Shown here: piece after piece, positions 31,373 through 43,839 of the stretch
Position numbering within the stretch: the stretch's first letter is position 1
Layout of the letters: each line of letters begins with the position of its first letter
Assembly (NCBI GenBank): GCA_933228895.1
Contig: OW121852.1
Coordinates: 105,855,544-105,919,543 of the forward strand
Length of the DNA: 64,000 bases
Direction: 5' to 3'
Source of the DNA: Platycnemis pennipes
Lineage: Eukaryota; Arthropoda; Insecta; Odonata; Platycnemididae
Made by a program: the position numbers and the translations under genes
The notes under the pieces: model-generated
The model's database searches: none
Seen by the model: the letters and a program-made list of their open reading frames with translations, nothing else
Told to the model about the DNA's origin: nothing

Positions 31373-34300
31373 AGGGCAGTGACACGGGCCTTGTGTCCAC
31401 GCACAAATCCGCGTTTCGGAGCGTCAATTCTCCCGCATTCATCCCTTCTTCCCCCTCATTTTCCTTCGTGCCTCCATTCCCCTCGCCTCCGCGTTTCTCA
31501 CCGACTACTGTGTTTGCATTTCGACGCTCTTCGCGCTAATGATTCCGCCAAGGTCGGCTCGCCCGCTCAACCTCCCCGCACCGGATGTATCGCGGAGCCC
31601 AGGACAACTTCGACTGGGGCGCCGTTAATTACATTCCGAGCTCGGTGCACCCATGTCTGGCGGTGGCGAAAATAACACGCCGCTTGAAGTGGCAGTTGGG
31701 AAAAACACCAGCATCTACGGAATACTCTTCAGACGCCTCGGAGGTGTGTTACATCGGACTAATCATTAACCAGAATGCTCTAGGAACGTAGAAGTAAATG
31801 ATACGTGACTAATTCGTAAATAACTCATTATGAAAATGGAGTAGAGCGATTTCACGCTTGAAGATTTCACAGCTCATAGTGAGCGAAAAGAATTTTCGGG
31901 TTTTGCCGCGTCTTGTCTGGTAAAAGACCAACGTTTCGTGAACCGCACTGGTCACTTCTTCAACGGAATAAATGAGTGAACAGCACGGGTCAGGCTGTCT
32001 GCATAAAAGACACACAAAACCAGAACATTGTTTTTGATTCTGGATTATAGTTAGTTATGCACGAAGCACTTTGGAGCCAAATGATGAGAATATTCGAGAG
32101 AGTATAATTTCACCAATATATCTGTCGTTTGATCGAAGATGTTTCGAAGGCTATGTTATTCATTAAATTAGTCATGTAATGGTACATATCCTCAACTACG
32201 TAATACCCTGTAAGACAGTGGAAGGGTGGGATGAACTAGATTGATGTCAAGACGTTAAAGCTAATTTCAAAGTTTAATGTACGGGTTTTATTTCTAAATG
32301 TAAATTACGTAATTAATAGCATTCACCGATAAAATGTAGAATTTAACATGCTATATTGTTTCCATTAACATTCATCATCATCTTTGTCGAATATCCTACA
32401 TGCAAAAATATTTAACGTTTTTCGTCTACCATTCCAAAAAATTGGATGGCGTTCATTTACTTAAATGGAGGCATGCAAAAGCATGAAACAATCTACTTTT
32501 ACTATCCTATTTTCTCCCTGATACCTTCGATTTAACCTATTACTGCCCCTAATTGTTCGCGGAATAGTAAGCGTGTTGGTAATCATATTTACACGACGGG
32601 TCGGCACAGACATACGGGATTACAACTTACGCTTACATAATTCATTCACGAATCAAGTTGTAATTGCATGGATAGGCTAAGCGTAAAGGATAGAGTAATG
32701 AGATTTTCTTTGAAAATTCGTCAAATAAACTGTGGAAAGCGTGCAATTACGCAAACAAACAAATGCCAAAAACGTAACTCAACTACTTTAAACTTAAACC
32801 AGCTGTTTATAACAGAATTAACTCCCAGTGAAATATAATAATAGTAGAAATTCTTCATTCATATGGTCTCAGGACAATAATTTACACCGCTATTATAAAT
32901 TTCGAGTTTGATTCCATTATTATTCATGTTTTAATGCTCGTGCAAATTCCATATGAAGAGGCAATAGAAAACGCCGTATCTTGTGCCGAGGAAGCAGAGT
33001 CTGATCCTTCCTAAGAACATCCGTTGATTATCACTCGCAGAATATAAATTATTTGCCCCCACAATTTCCTTCCTTTCTTAGCTCAGATATATTCAGAACT
33101 CATACTATTCCTCCCAAGATATGGCAAGAGTCTTAACTAGAATGCAGAAAGAGTGTGTAAGAGGAAGAGATTTAATTTTATTTTTCTCCACTGCAGTGAG
33201 AGATGATAATAGTCTGTTCAAATATTATCTTCCTGCAATGCATACTATATAACTAAAACCTGCGTTAATAGAGTAAAACAGCTTATCCAGCCACACTAAA
33301 CCGCTAAAAATAAACGTACTTATCAATTTATTAATATGCGTAAAATGATCAAATGTATGAAGCAATATTTTAAATACCTCCTCATGGCTGCCTGTTTATT
33401 AAGTTTTTGTGTTGAAGCTTACTTTCCTTCCATATTTGACCTGAATAATAATTATTAAATTAATGGGACCGGAAATATACGAAGCCCTTTTAAAATAAAG
33501 TTCTTTATATCCGTAAGAGTGCAACACATTTCTTTAAGGTGAAGATAGCTCAATTCTTTTGACATCTCCTTTGAAGACAAGCTTATTTCATTAAAAATTT
33601 TGAAACTTACAGTAAATCCTTATAATTAAATACAATCAAATCATCTTCAGTTTCACTAACTTCAGTGCACAGCTGCAGTTATGATTATTCTAAAAGCTAT
33701 CCCCTTCATGATAACGTGTTTCCTCTATTTTACATCCTTCACGACTTGCTCCTTTTATATTTTTCAGTTTGAAATAACACTATGCATCACTACTCAAGGG
33801 TGTACGCGCTAGATAATTTAGAGGTGGGTGTAGAAAATCTAATAAAGGCCAATAACAAATTCATTCACCAAGTAATATAAACCAAGTATTGGGGAACAAC
33901 GTTCATTGAATAATAGGAAAGAAAACAAACACGTTTACAGTGACTACCCTATACGGTAATAACTGATTATAGGCAGCTACTACATCAGCTATAAGTATTT
34001 CTCATGGATAAAGGGGTACAGATACAGCGAGAGAAGTTCGTAGAAAGAAAGTGGTACGTAAAGCTTTGAAACCATTGCTCAAAGGAGAGAATTAGGTTTC
34101 ATGTTGTCACGGCTGCTTAGGTTGTACCGCAACGTTTAGTCTAAATTAATAGTTAAGCTCAATACGGAATTGTGCGGAAGATCTTATGACCTGTGACATT
34201 TGGATATCCAGGTCAGCGCTCTTACGACACAACCACCATTATCGGCTTGGCATACAAAAGTGTCCATATAGTAATTCCGTACAAAAATAATAGCAGCAGT

Positions 34301-34944
34301 AAAATCGGTTTTTCCCAAATGGTGAACAAGTGTAAGCAATCTGTAGGATTTCAAACTCTATTAGGTACGTGAACTTGAAAGAGTGTAAAATTTGGCATAA
34401 ATTTAAGGATAGGGAAACTTTTTAATCGAAGAAAACGAGTACGAAGCCGAAAAAAGGAGTCGGAGGGCATTGGATAGAACTGGTGGAACCTTAATTTTTA
34501 GCTCTTGTAGCCTTTTCACATGCATGGAGCAGAACTAATCACATTATAAACCTAATAGATTTTGCTGTTTGAGGCCAGGAGATGTATTCCAAAATAGAAT
34601 TTTGAATAAAGGAATCCATTAATATCGACTTGAAGAATTGTGCCTTATAGCACTTGTACTTATAAAAGAGATTTTAATAAGAGATCAGAGACATTTCAGA
34701 TGGGGGCGTGGATGAGAACGAATTATGCAGAATTGGCTAACAATAAGAGGCAGAATTGGCAAAGAAGAGAACGGATTGTTAAGTGTTCTGCGTGGTGAAG
34801 GGGTAAATTGTTGGATGAAAGTGGGGGGTAGAACAGATAGGAGTTCACTGAAGTGGCAATCTGTCTGAATAAATATGATCAGGGAAGAGTACTTTGCTAG
34901 TGAGAGAGAGGGACGGAGGTAATTTAAATGTCATGTAAATATGT
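31373..34944. other. No gene recognised; GC-richer block at 31.37-31.76 kb
   Basis: The GC-richer block carries overlapping open frames of 60-100 codons with Pro/Ser/Arg-rich composition and no domain. A strongly decayed LINE tail may lie at 32195-32235 (ACGTAATACCCTGTAAG, GGAAGGGTGGGA). From 32.3 to 34.9 kb I see only AT-rich spacer. Confidence 0.4.
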
Positions 34945-35213
34945 AAAGGTGTGCTCAACCCGAAGGTGGGTCTGTAATAGGTGAGAATAGAGCTCACTCC
35001 GTACTAAGCCATATGCGTGTGATATTCACACATTCAGTGTAGGGGGCCAGTTCCTTTCTCTGGGCCACCTGCGATTTCCTACGAAGTTCTGAGATGTAGA
35101 AAATTGATTCTCGAGGATTTTTAATGGGGGCGTCCAGGAAGGTTTTGCCTGAGATTTGAACCCAGTACCCTCCGGTCGGTAGTTCTGTGCTCTACCCACT
35201 AGGCCACCATACA
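34945..35213 (-). repeat. tRNA-derived SINE, near full length
   Basis: Read on the minus strand, the 5' head is tRNA-like: GGTGGCCTAGTGGGTAGAGC (box A region), then GGGTACTGGGTTCAAATCTC, where GTTCAAATC fits box B exactly. The body and 3' end follow (CACTGAATGTGTGAATATCA, GGCTTAGTACGGAGTGAGCT, CCACCTTCGGGTTGAGCAC). The 3' half recurs on the plus strand at 46658-46765. A SINE is transcribed by RNA polymerase III from the internal boxes and mobilised by a LINE partner, which is not identified here. Confidence 0.8.
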
Positions 35214-35383
35214 TTTTCACACTTGTCGCCTCACAATAAAACGATAAATTGAGTACGATTAATACGGTAGGTTTGTTGGCGACCATGCGAGGCAGAAGGT
35301 ATAAAATAACCAGCCTTTACACTCACCAAGCTTAAAAATAATTCATTCGCTGCTGTGCCAGGTATCGGAAATTGAATGGGGTC

Positions 35384-37287
35384 GTTTACCATATTTTTTT
35401 ATTGCCGAATCTGATAGAATTTGTAAAATAAAAAGACCCGTATTTTTCCATTTTTTGATCCGTCAATTATGTCTCGAGTTATAAGAGGCGAAAAACTGAT
35501 GTTTTTTAACGCTTTCGGAAAAGTGAGCGTGGTGCAACCTCTGACGTCATCGACTTCACCCAATCACAACTGAGTCCGCGAAACTACTTCGCGTCATCGC
35601 AATGGGGGGGACGCAGCTGACTCTGCCAATAGGAGCAGTTGAGACAGCATCTGTGCGAGCAGACCTGAGAACCCCCCTCCACTCCCTTCCCTTCCCCTAA
35701 AAGCAGTCAAGGACGGGAGGAAAGTGTCGTCAATGTTATCAAAGCAGCTTTTTCGGTGGGCGTCACCTTTTTCTTATTTTAATTTTTTTATTTATGAGTG
35801 AATGGTTTTAGTTAGAAGATATATTTTTTCACTAAAATTCGTTTTTCGTTTCCAACTAAGGATTTCGTGTACAAAATTTCGATTTCGGTTTCGAGTAAAC
35901 GCCCCCATTGAAGCAATTTCTGATGCAGAAAATCGTGCGAAATAGGTTAAAGCATCATTGCAAGGAACGAATGGTGTAAAGTAGTGATGGGAAAACTACG
36001 GCCCGCGGGCCAGATGCGGCCCCCTGAAATGTCCTATCCGGCCCGCATTATTCCCAATCCCAGTTCGATCCAAATTATGAGAAACTTTTAGAAGTGCAGT
36101 CACAGTTTCATTCAACACATTCTCTTTCATTATCTTTCAGTCATTAATAGGACATTGTACCACGAAAAACCCAAGAATTTTGTAAAATGTATCATTTTAA
36201 TTTTTTTCATAAATTATATTGGCCCACCGAAAGTATATTTTTCCTTTCCTTTGGTCCCCTCTTTATAAAGTTTCCCCATCACTGGTGTAAAGGGATGTTC
36301 GAGTGTGTTGAGCGGATCTATAATTATTCCAAGATAAGTATATAGGCTTGTATAATAAATGTATCTAATCTTACAGACCAATTGCCTACTTTAGTATATC
36401 GGTATTCCCGAAGAAACGAGATATTAGGCGCCAATACTAAGAAACTTAAAGTCACTGGAAAAACATGTGGCCTGGCCTTTTTACTGTCACTTCTTCGTTT
36501 CCGGAAAATTAATTATCAATACTTAATAGTAAGAAAACTTTATTAAGCAAGTATTTCACAGTTATTTTTCGCAAGAAATGATAAATTACCATGGCATAAA
36601 AGAAGATAATTTTTCTACTGCGCTAAATCAAAGGCAATTAGGGGATCAGATGTGATTGGAGTAAGAAATAGCACCGAAAATTTGAAAATTTTTAAGATTA
36701 AAAAATAATATCACGATTATAAACTGAATGGGACTATTTCTATTTATCAATTCAACGCCCACAATGGGGGCGTTTACTCGGAACCGAAATCGCAATTTTG
36801 TACACGAAATCCTCAGATGGAAACGAAAAAAGAATTTTAGTGAAAAAATTAATCTTCTAACCACAACATTCACTCATAAATCAAAAACTAAAATAAGCAA
36901 AAGGTGACGCCCACCGAAAAAGCTGCTGTGATAACATTGACGTCATTTTCCATCCGACCTTGACTGCTCTTACGGGAAGGGGAGGGAATGGAGGGGGGTT
37001 CTCAGAAGGTCTGCTCGCAAAGATGCTGTCGAAATCGCTCCCATTGGGAGAGCCAGCTGTGTCCCCCCCATTGCGGTAAGGCGAAGTAGCTTCGCGGGCT
37101 CCGTTGTGATTGGAGGAAGTCGATATACGTCAGAGTTGCACCACGCCCACTTTGCCGAAAGGGTTAAAAACATCAGTTGTTCGCCGCCTATAACTCGAGA
37201 AATAATTGACCGATCAAAAAACGGAAAAATATGGGTCTTTTTATCTTACAAACTCTATCATATTCTGCAATAAAAAACATGGTAAAC
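35384..37287. mobile_element. 1.9 kb inverted-repeat (fold-back type) element
   Basis: Arms at 35384-35920 and 36772-37287 are inverted, imperfect copies. Paired landmarks are GTTTACCAT at the outer ends, AAAAAGACCC, GATCCGTCAATT/GATCGGTCAATT, CTCGAGTTATA, AGTGGGCGTGGTGCAAC-like, GGAACCGAAATCG-like and GGGGGCGTTTACTCG at the inner end. The ~850-bp loop contains a separate hAT-like MITE. No transposase and no certain target duplication were seen. The arms differ at many positions, so it is older than the 14.7 kb palindrome. A one-arm relative lies at 25436-25690. Confidence 0.8.
35982..36284. mobile_element. hAT-like MITE, 303 bp
   Basis: GTGTAAAG occurs directly on both sides (35974-35981 and 36285-36292), an exact 8-bp target duplication as in hAT elements. 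The ends are inverted: TAGTGATGGGAAAACT on the left and CAGTGATGGGGAAACT read inward from the right. The left interior has ACTACGGCCCGCGGGCCAG, a style common in hAT MITEs. There is no coding capacity. Confidence 0.88.
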
Positions 37288-37934
37288 ATTTGGCTCTATG
37301 ACCATCTCTACATCGCTACCTATAACTCTGGTGTGGTGAGAAGCATTTGCCTGACTTTGGTTACAGCTTCAAATATGAAGCACTGGAAGCACTTCAAATA
37401 TGGAAACGTCGAAAAAATGAGCATAAAAAACCGTTACACCGTTCGCTCCGATTTAATGAGTGCGCTATTCCAATTTGGTGCCCTGACGCCCTGACCCGAG
37501 ATCACTCATTCCCTCATTTACGTGACGACCCCATTTGAGGCTCTGCTTACTCCGGTTCCAGCAACACAACCCATTTCCAACTCTTGGTGTATCCACTATG
37601 CCTCATGACCCTTGCACCCTGGCTCATAGCTTACCGGTTTCCGCAACGAACGCCCAACTTGCCTCCCGGGGATTCCCAAAACAGATCATGTGGCTTGTCT
37701 GCTCGCGTCCGTCGTAGTCTTCCTTCATTCGGCTAAGGAAACAAAGGTGAAGCGGAATACGCTCGCCTGACACAAGCTAGGCCGCAATGAGCGTCCCCGT
37801 GCTGAGTTTCAAAAGCCTTGTATCCTCCCTCGAATAAACCCGGATATAGCCAGTGGAGCCAACAAATAAGTGCTACCAACCCTATCCACTTCTAAGTTCC
37901 TTTTCCCAATTAAAATTCACTAGCACTTAAAAAA
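37288..37934. other. No gene recognised; GC-richer block
   Basis: Sequence from about 37480 to 37860 is GC-richer than its flanks and carries open frames of 60-87 codons without domains. Confidence 0.4.
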
Positions 37935-38842
37935 ATAAGTAACAATGAATTAACAATTGTAGAATCCATAAAATATCTTGGAATAATACTGACCTAGGGT
38001 AAACACATACGTGAAATAATGGGTAAAGCTAATCGTAAACTGGGATTCATCAAAAGAGTATTGGGTAAATGTCACGATCATTTACGAGAAATCAGCTTCT
38101 TTTCCCTCGTTAGACCTCATTTGGAATATGCTGCCAGTATATGGGATCCCTACGAAGCCGGCCTAAATAATGAATTTGAACGTGTGCAGCGAAGATCGGC
38201 AAGATTTGTAAATGGACGGTACGATATCCATATTAGCGTAACCAGTGTATTAAATGAATTAAATGGAAATCATTGTCAGATCGCAGGTTGAAATTTAGAC
38301 TTAATCTCTTAAATAAATTCCAAGGTAATATTTTCAGTGATGACGTTAAGAATATTTTTCGAACCCCAACCTAAAGTAGACTAGACCATAATACACAAAT
38401 ATATAGAAATTGTTTGCCGAGCTGACATATTCAAAATGTCCTTTTTTCCTCGTATAATTAGGGATATAAATAGCGGTAAGTATGTCCAATACTAGTGTAT
38501 CAATGGATAGCATAGGAAAGCTGCATGTTGGTAAGTTTAAGTGGTAGGGACTTTGTCAATTAAGAGGGTAGATAGGTCAATTTCCCAAGTCAAGGGACTT
38601 GGTAACTTGGTTGGTAATTTTAAGTAAGTTTAAGTGCTAGGGATTTGAAGATAACCCAAATAACAGCATGTTTTTGCATGCTTGCTTTACAATTTTAATA
38701 TTTTATATAGTGAAGTTTAGACTAGTATATCATTACTAATCCTTTTTTTATGCATGATATGTAGTGCATGTTTGGTTAGAATTCACCCCCTGCCACACAC
38801 CTTTATGGTGGCTTGCGGGGTATTACGTCGATGTAGATGTAA
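37935..38842 (+). pseudogene. LINE-A 3' fragment, one of the longer RT ends in the window
   Basis: The frame reads IVESIKYLGIIL, then a TAG, KHIREIMGKANRKLGFIKRV, VRPHLEYAASIWDPYEAGL and VQRRSARFVNGRYD. A 2-bp deletion near 38263 shifts the frame in the NELKWESL motif. Further frames contain LNLLNKF-like and FKMSFFPR. The 3'UTR, the LINE-A tail (GGTTAGAATTCACCCCCTGC) and a GATGTA run end near 38842. Catalytic RT motifs are upstream of the truncation and missing. Confidence 0.9.
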
Positions 38843-39597
38843 TATCACAGATAAAATGCAGAACAGAGTTTGTCTTGTCTACTCCTTGTATTGAGGCAGC
38901 AACGCATTCTTCTACGATTACACGTCATTCTGAGGAAATATATGAGGAGTATAAGAGGATGGTGAATATAGATTGAAAAAGAATCTGGGGCTTAGGAGCC
39001 AGAGAACAAAAGAAGAAGACGGAGAAAAGAGGGGTAATCTCTGGATGGATGGCGGAAAGGTGGGTATTATATTTAAGCAACTCAGTTCTTAAAATAGTAC
39101 ACAGCGAACTAATCTAAGGCTGAATGAGTTCAACGAATCGGTACCTCGATTCAAAAATATCCTTTAATTTTGGCCGTACTAAGATAAATTCAAAGCTCGA
39201 AATATCTTTCATGTCACAGCCAGCATCTTTTGGAGTGCCATGCAGTCAAACCTTAATTACAAATGGCTCCAGGAAAAGTGTTTGAAAGGTTCAATTTTAT
39301 CATAAATTGTATGAAATCAATTGTATGAAACACTTTTTTTCAGGGATATAAGTTTTCCTGAGCTTAGGAGATCTTTCAGGAGTTCTTAATTCATTACCAA
39401 GGTAAATAAATCAAGATTTCGATCAAATTTAGACATATCATTTGGGGAAGTAACGAGGCAAGAGATAATAAGAATAAGGAGGAGGGGCTGAGTAAGAATT
39501 TGGATAAATTTAGGGCCGAAATTACTTCAATTCACGAAAGTGGTGAATATGCAGGCAGGTAATTAGTCTTCACGGAGGTCTAAGAATTGACAAATCC
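38843..39597. other. No gene recognised
   Basis: AT-rich spacer. AAAAGTGTTT near 39274 and AAACACTTTT near 39328 are inverted relative to each other, a weak hairpin. Confidence 0.4.
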
Positions 39598-39690
39598 ACA
39601 TCTGAGTAGTACCCTGCGAGCCAACGCGAGGGTGTGTGGCAGTGGGTGAAGATTACCATTTACATGCAAATAAGAGTTACCATACCATGA
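39598..39690 (-). repeat. LINE-B tail
   Basis: AGTAGTACCCTGCGAGCC, GCGAGGGTGTGTGGCAGTGG and GTGAAGATTACCATTTACAT is a minus-strand LINE-B end. Confidence 0.7.
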
Positions 39691-40087
39691 AACTATGCAA
39701 CCATGCACAAACGGGAGCATATACTTTATTTTGGAGAATAAATAGTTTTCTTCATGTAATTTATTTAATACTCGTACCCAGATTAATGTATAGAGAGATA
39801 ATAGTTGTGCGCTCTACTAGCTTAAGCCGTTGAACCATACGGCTTTATTTTTGTCATTATGAACAGTAAACAAATGTGCTGAAAATAATCAGACGGTAAT
39901 GGTCACTGCAAGTCAAAGGTTCAGGTTCGATTTCCGTTCAGGATACATTACCCTGTAGTCATTTTCAACTCATGTTCAATGAATCGTAGTAATAGTAGGC
40001 TTGGTTTTCAAGTGATCAAGCAGCTAAGGATTTATCTCACTGTCCAACACCTCGTTAACTAAGACAAGCACAATATCATAGTTCAAT

Positions 40088-40158
40088 GTGTACTTCGAAC
40101 TCGCGACCCTTGGGTTTACACGTCAGCGCGTTATCGACCTGAATAGCATAACCGGCGA
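40088..40158 (-). repeat. tRNA-like relic
   Basis: On the minus strand TTCAGGTCGATAACGCGCTG, ACGTGTAAACCCAAGG and GTCGCGAGTTCGAAGT have box A/box B spacing of a tRNA. The last base of box B is changed and no acceptor stem was found. Probably a decayed SINE head. Confidence 0.45.
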
Positions 40159-40597
40159 ACTGAATCGCTATCAACAAATGCATTTCGGCGTACCTTTGGG
40201 CTGCTTAACCTCTGCCTGGTCGTCCGATTTCCATGAATAAAGAAGGGGAAGACATAATATTTACCTTTGTTCTGGTAAATCAAGGAGAACCTTCACCAAT
40301 TCGACTCGAGAAAAGAGATTGTATCTTTTAACTGCAGAGAACCAAGTTAAATATTCGGTTACAAGAGACGAGGGACAGGGAACCTTTGTTCGTTCCTCTT
40401 CGAGACCTCTATGAGGAACTCAATATATCCAGTAGAAAATGAATTGGTTTTTAAATCATTCTTCAGTTAAGGCTATATGGCAATATTTGATCAAATTTTT
40501 TCAACCTACGTCGATCATAACGAGGCAGCAATTGATCCTTGTTCGGCGCTTTTTTTGCGTAATTGAAAACTTTCATTTGTTTCTTTAAGGAACTTTA

Positions 40598-40965
40598 AAA
40601 ATGCATACCATTATTCACCGCACCGTTCTAAGTTTTACCGCGTGCAAAAGGAACTTCATCCGAAGAAAGATCTGGTGCTTTCCCGGCGTATCTGCTGCGT
40701 GAAAGTTTCTCGGGTCCTCCACCGGGTTAATGCGTCTATGTCCACCGACGTTTCTATTCCCAGCTCGGAATTCCCGATTTAGAAGCCCTGAAGACGATTG
40801 CCGAATCGGGAATCGAAACGTCGGGCGGACATGAACGCATTAACCCGGTGGGGGACCCGAGAAACCTTCACGAACTTCATTCGTATCGAGAGTTGCAAGC
40901 CCGTATGATCCGTGCCTACCAAGATGGTCGCTGTCTTCTCAAATCACCCGCGAAGCCTTCTAACC
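40598..40965. repeat. Dispersed repeat (2.05 kb family) split by an insertion
   Basis: 40598-40662 and 40872-40965 together match 2047-2215. The matching order is interrupted exactly at GAACTTCATCCG, which is repeated as GAACTTCATTCG after the insertion. Confidence 0.8.
40663..40871. mobile_element. 209-bp inverted-repeat insertion with 12-bp target duplication
   Basis: The insertion lies between GAACTTCATCCG (40651-40662) and GAACTTCATTCG (40872-40883). Its arms, about 40698-40765 and 40808-40872, are inverted copies (GTGAAAGTTTCTCGGGTCC, CCACCGGGTTAATGCG, GACGTTTC). The centre holds CCCTGAAGACG, then CGAAACGTCGG. That CTGAAGA and CGAAACG pair on a stem is reminiscent of decayed hammerhead-like ends described in Penelope-like elements. 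The assignment is inference; the insertion itself is directly visible by comparison with the intact copy at 2.05 kb. Confidence 0.8.
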
Positions 40966-42009
40966 TCCTTGGTTTATTCACTCCTTCAATTGCTTGACGT
41001 TGCCAAGTTCCCTCGACATCGAGCGGGATTACGCGCTGACCCCTCTCTCCGTTTCTGTCTCCTCCACCCTCCACTGGACGTAATTACCGTACCGAGGGAG
41101 CCGTTGAGGGAGCACGTTGTAATCATGAGAGATTTCGGACACACCGACATAGGGACGCGTGGGCGAATGAGAGGATTCGGAACGGAGGACTACCCATGGG
41201 AGAAGGGATGGACCTCGACACATTCTAATTTATTCCTCGTCCGTTCGCGAGGGCGGAAACGTTCCTAGCATTAATCACGGGAGGAAAATAATTGCGATGA
41301 CTTCTTTTGTCCGGCCAAAGAAAGGACCTTATTCGTCTGACAGCGGCGTTCTCCGGCGAGACTGACGGAGAGGAATTAATTTTCCCTGGAGAGCCCTCCG
41401 CGGAAAAACAGCAACCTGCGTGCCGTAGTTCACGATCAAAGGCTCCAGCAAGTGAATTAATCGGTGCATAAGTAGTGTTGGAAGGAATAACTGCAGAGAG
41501 TACGTATCCGTTGAGCAGTTTGATGTCTAAAGGAGAAATAAAGCTATATCTCTCCCTTCACAAACGGAAATAAACCAAGGAAGCATATCGATGACTCTCA
41601 ACGAGTAATTCAACACGGCCGGACAGTATTAGAAAAGACTAAGTAGGTCACAAGAAATGTTGAAGCTCCTCACAAAGATCTCCTTAAGGTAATGGAACAA
41701 TGGTTTTAAAATTAAACACTTATTCGATTCGTGAACATTTTCCAAGGAAGAAAATAATTAGCTTCAAAGATAAGCTTATTATCACAGAATTATGGAGGAT
41801 TAATCTATTTTCTGAGGACATATTTTCCCTGCTTTTGGTAATATGTTCAATGTCATTATATTGATTTTTGTCTTTTTCTTGAAAATATGTTAAGTGAAAT
41901 ATAATTATTCTCCATCATCACGCCAAAAAAATGTGTAACATGCCTCTTTGTACGAATATTTTGGGACCTTTTTACTTGCCATGAGGTTTAGAAGGACCAA
42001 GAATGTATA
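40966..42009. other. No gene recognised; GC-richer block at 40.97-41.45 kb
   Basis: Opposite-strand open frames at 41.0-41.27 kb overlap and show no domain. The remainder is AT-rich. Confidence 0.4.
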
Positions 42010-43839
42010 TCATTACTAATATATAAAAATGAAGTGTTGCCTGTCTGTCCGCCGGTTCTATGTTCGCAACGCATCTCCTCTAAAACTACCGAACCGATTG
42101 AGCTGAAATTTTGTAAGATTCTAGCGTATACATAGAAGGTGTTATAGGCTATATAAAAAAGACTCAGGGCCCGGGTTCGATTTCTGGCGCCAATTATGTA
42201 TTTACATTGGTTAAATTTTACTTTTTCAATTGATGGTAGCTCAAGAGTTTTTTCTTTCGCTCAGTAAAATAACTAAATATTAATCGATTTCTTCCATTTT
42301 TTCTGTATTTAATGGAAAAATGTTTAACCTTCTTTTCTTTTAACCAATTTACCCTTCGTAGTCGAGGTTTATAAAAAATGTGTAATTTACGTAAAATTTA
42401 CTCTTTATTTCGTTCTTTTACGAGCGTTGCTAAAGGCCTTTGCCATTGTCGTCTCCGATATGAAACTTAAACAGTTCGTCATAGAGGGATGCCGCAAACG
42501 CATTGTGCTTTTAGCGAAGATATGGGAAGGTACTGAAGACATTGTAGGCTATTCGTGAGGCAAAGTCAGCCATATTTTTCCGCACAAAGATACGTGCTGA
42601 CTGCTAGCGCTACTCACGGATTTAGAAGTTTTGCATTAGGTTAAAATCTGGAGTATTTAAATGAATGCTTCAACAGTGTTCAAATGTTTGAATGTTTTTC
42701 TTTTATTTCTTTACGGGTTTGTGCATTTGAACCGACCTGGGACATGAAGAGAAGAGATAGAACGCTTTCAAAATCGTCGTCGATGGAGATAGCTTGAGAT
42801 CGGAGACAGTTTAACAAAAACCAGGTAGTAAAATTCACATCCCAATGCAGCATAATGTCTCATTACGCATTCGTGAGATGTTCATTGATGCAACAGCAAT
42901 GACGCTAAAAAGGTTCGTGCAAAAGGGATGCCTTAAACGGCATTGTTCTTTTCGTGAATATATTGAAGGTACTAAAAAAGGCATCGCAGCTAATTCATGA
43001 ATCTAGATCAGACGTTTCATTCGGAAAAATCATACGGGCTTACTTTTTGCACTACTCCCAGATCAAATAGGTTTGCATTCGGTACAACTAAAAGTATTAA
43101 AGAGAAAGTTTCTGCGGTGCTCAAAAGGTGCATATTTTATTGATTTATACCATAATCCTAAGTGGACCACTTTCACAATTGTTGTCTTTTGGGACACAAG
43201 AACGTGATGACAAACTTAAATGAAGTCTAATCAAAAATAAGAGTAGGAAGATGAAAAAAATTGTAATGTAGTTATACGTCAGATGCACAATAGAAGGTGT
43301 GAATATATGCAACCGAGTGACAAGTACCTGGATTAAGTAGGCTATCTCTGTACTAGGTAAAAAGAATAGGATTTACTCTAATTGGAATAAAATGCATTAA
43401 TACGTATCCATAGAAGGTCCATTGACGCCACTGTCATGAAATTGCAGAAGTGAGGCAAACATAACATACATAAAAGGCCAGAGAAAAAATTTTTTTGCCG
43501 AAAAGGTGGGCCGTACCATTCCCAAAAACCCGAATCTGGCCTCATTGTCAACAATAGACAGCCATTCGTATGCACCTCCCCTTCTAGCCTACTTTGTTTC
43601 TTCTGGGCTTAACGTTTTTAGATAGAATACTTATTTTTGCAAAGGCCCAGGCATGAGTCCAGGCAATTACATGTTTACATAGGGTTAAATTATAATTATG
43701 GTTCCGATACTGACTTGGAGCCATAGCTAACTGTGTTGTGTCTTTGCCCCTTAATGAAAAATGTTAAAATTCCTTAATTAACATATGTATTTATTATATT
43801 TCTCCCTCCCGTTGGTATTCAACGGGCACCGCCAGCTAG
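42010..43839 (+). mobile_element. Helitron-like non-autonomous element, 1.83 kb
   Basis: The left end starts TCATTACTAATATATAAAAA after an A and continues with TTGCCTGTCTGTCCGCCGG, AAACTACCGAACCGATTGAG and CTGAAATTTTGTA, wording common at the 5' end of insect Helitron-type elements. The right end has a hairpin (CCCGTT, loop GGTATTC, AACGGG at 43808-43826), then CACCGCCAG and CTAG (a CTRR terminus) at 43836-43839, followed by T. The A/T flanks match Helitron insertion between A and T without target duplication. No Rep/helicase coding is present. Two diverged internal repeats (about 42440-42640 and 42880-43080) share GTTCGT, AGGGATGCC, AAACG and GAAGGTACT. Confidence 0.72.

Noticed and set aside
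39274..39345. Inverted pair AAAAGTGTTT / AAACACTTTT as a MITE
   Set aside because: The arms are short, AT-rich and have no target duplication or other supporting structure.
40088..40158. Functional tRNA gene
   Set aside because: The internal boxes are tRNA-like, but there is no paired acceptor stem. The same holds for the tRNA-like parts at 24.2, 35.2, 14.9, 16.0 and 63.1 kb, so all are treated as SINE-type relics.
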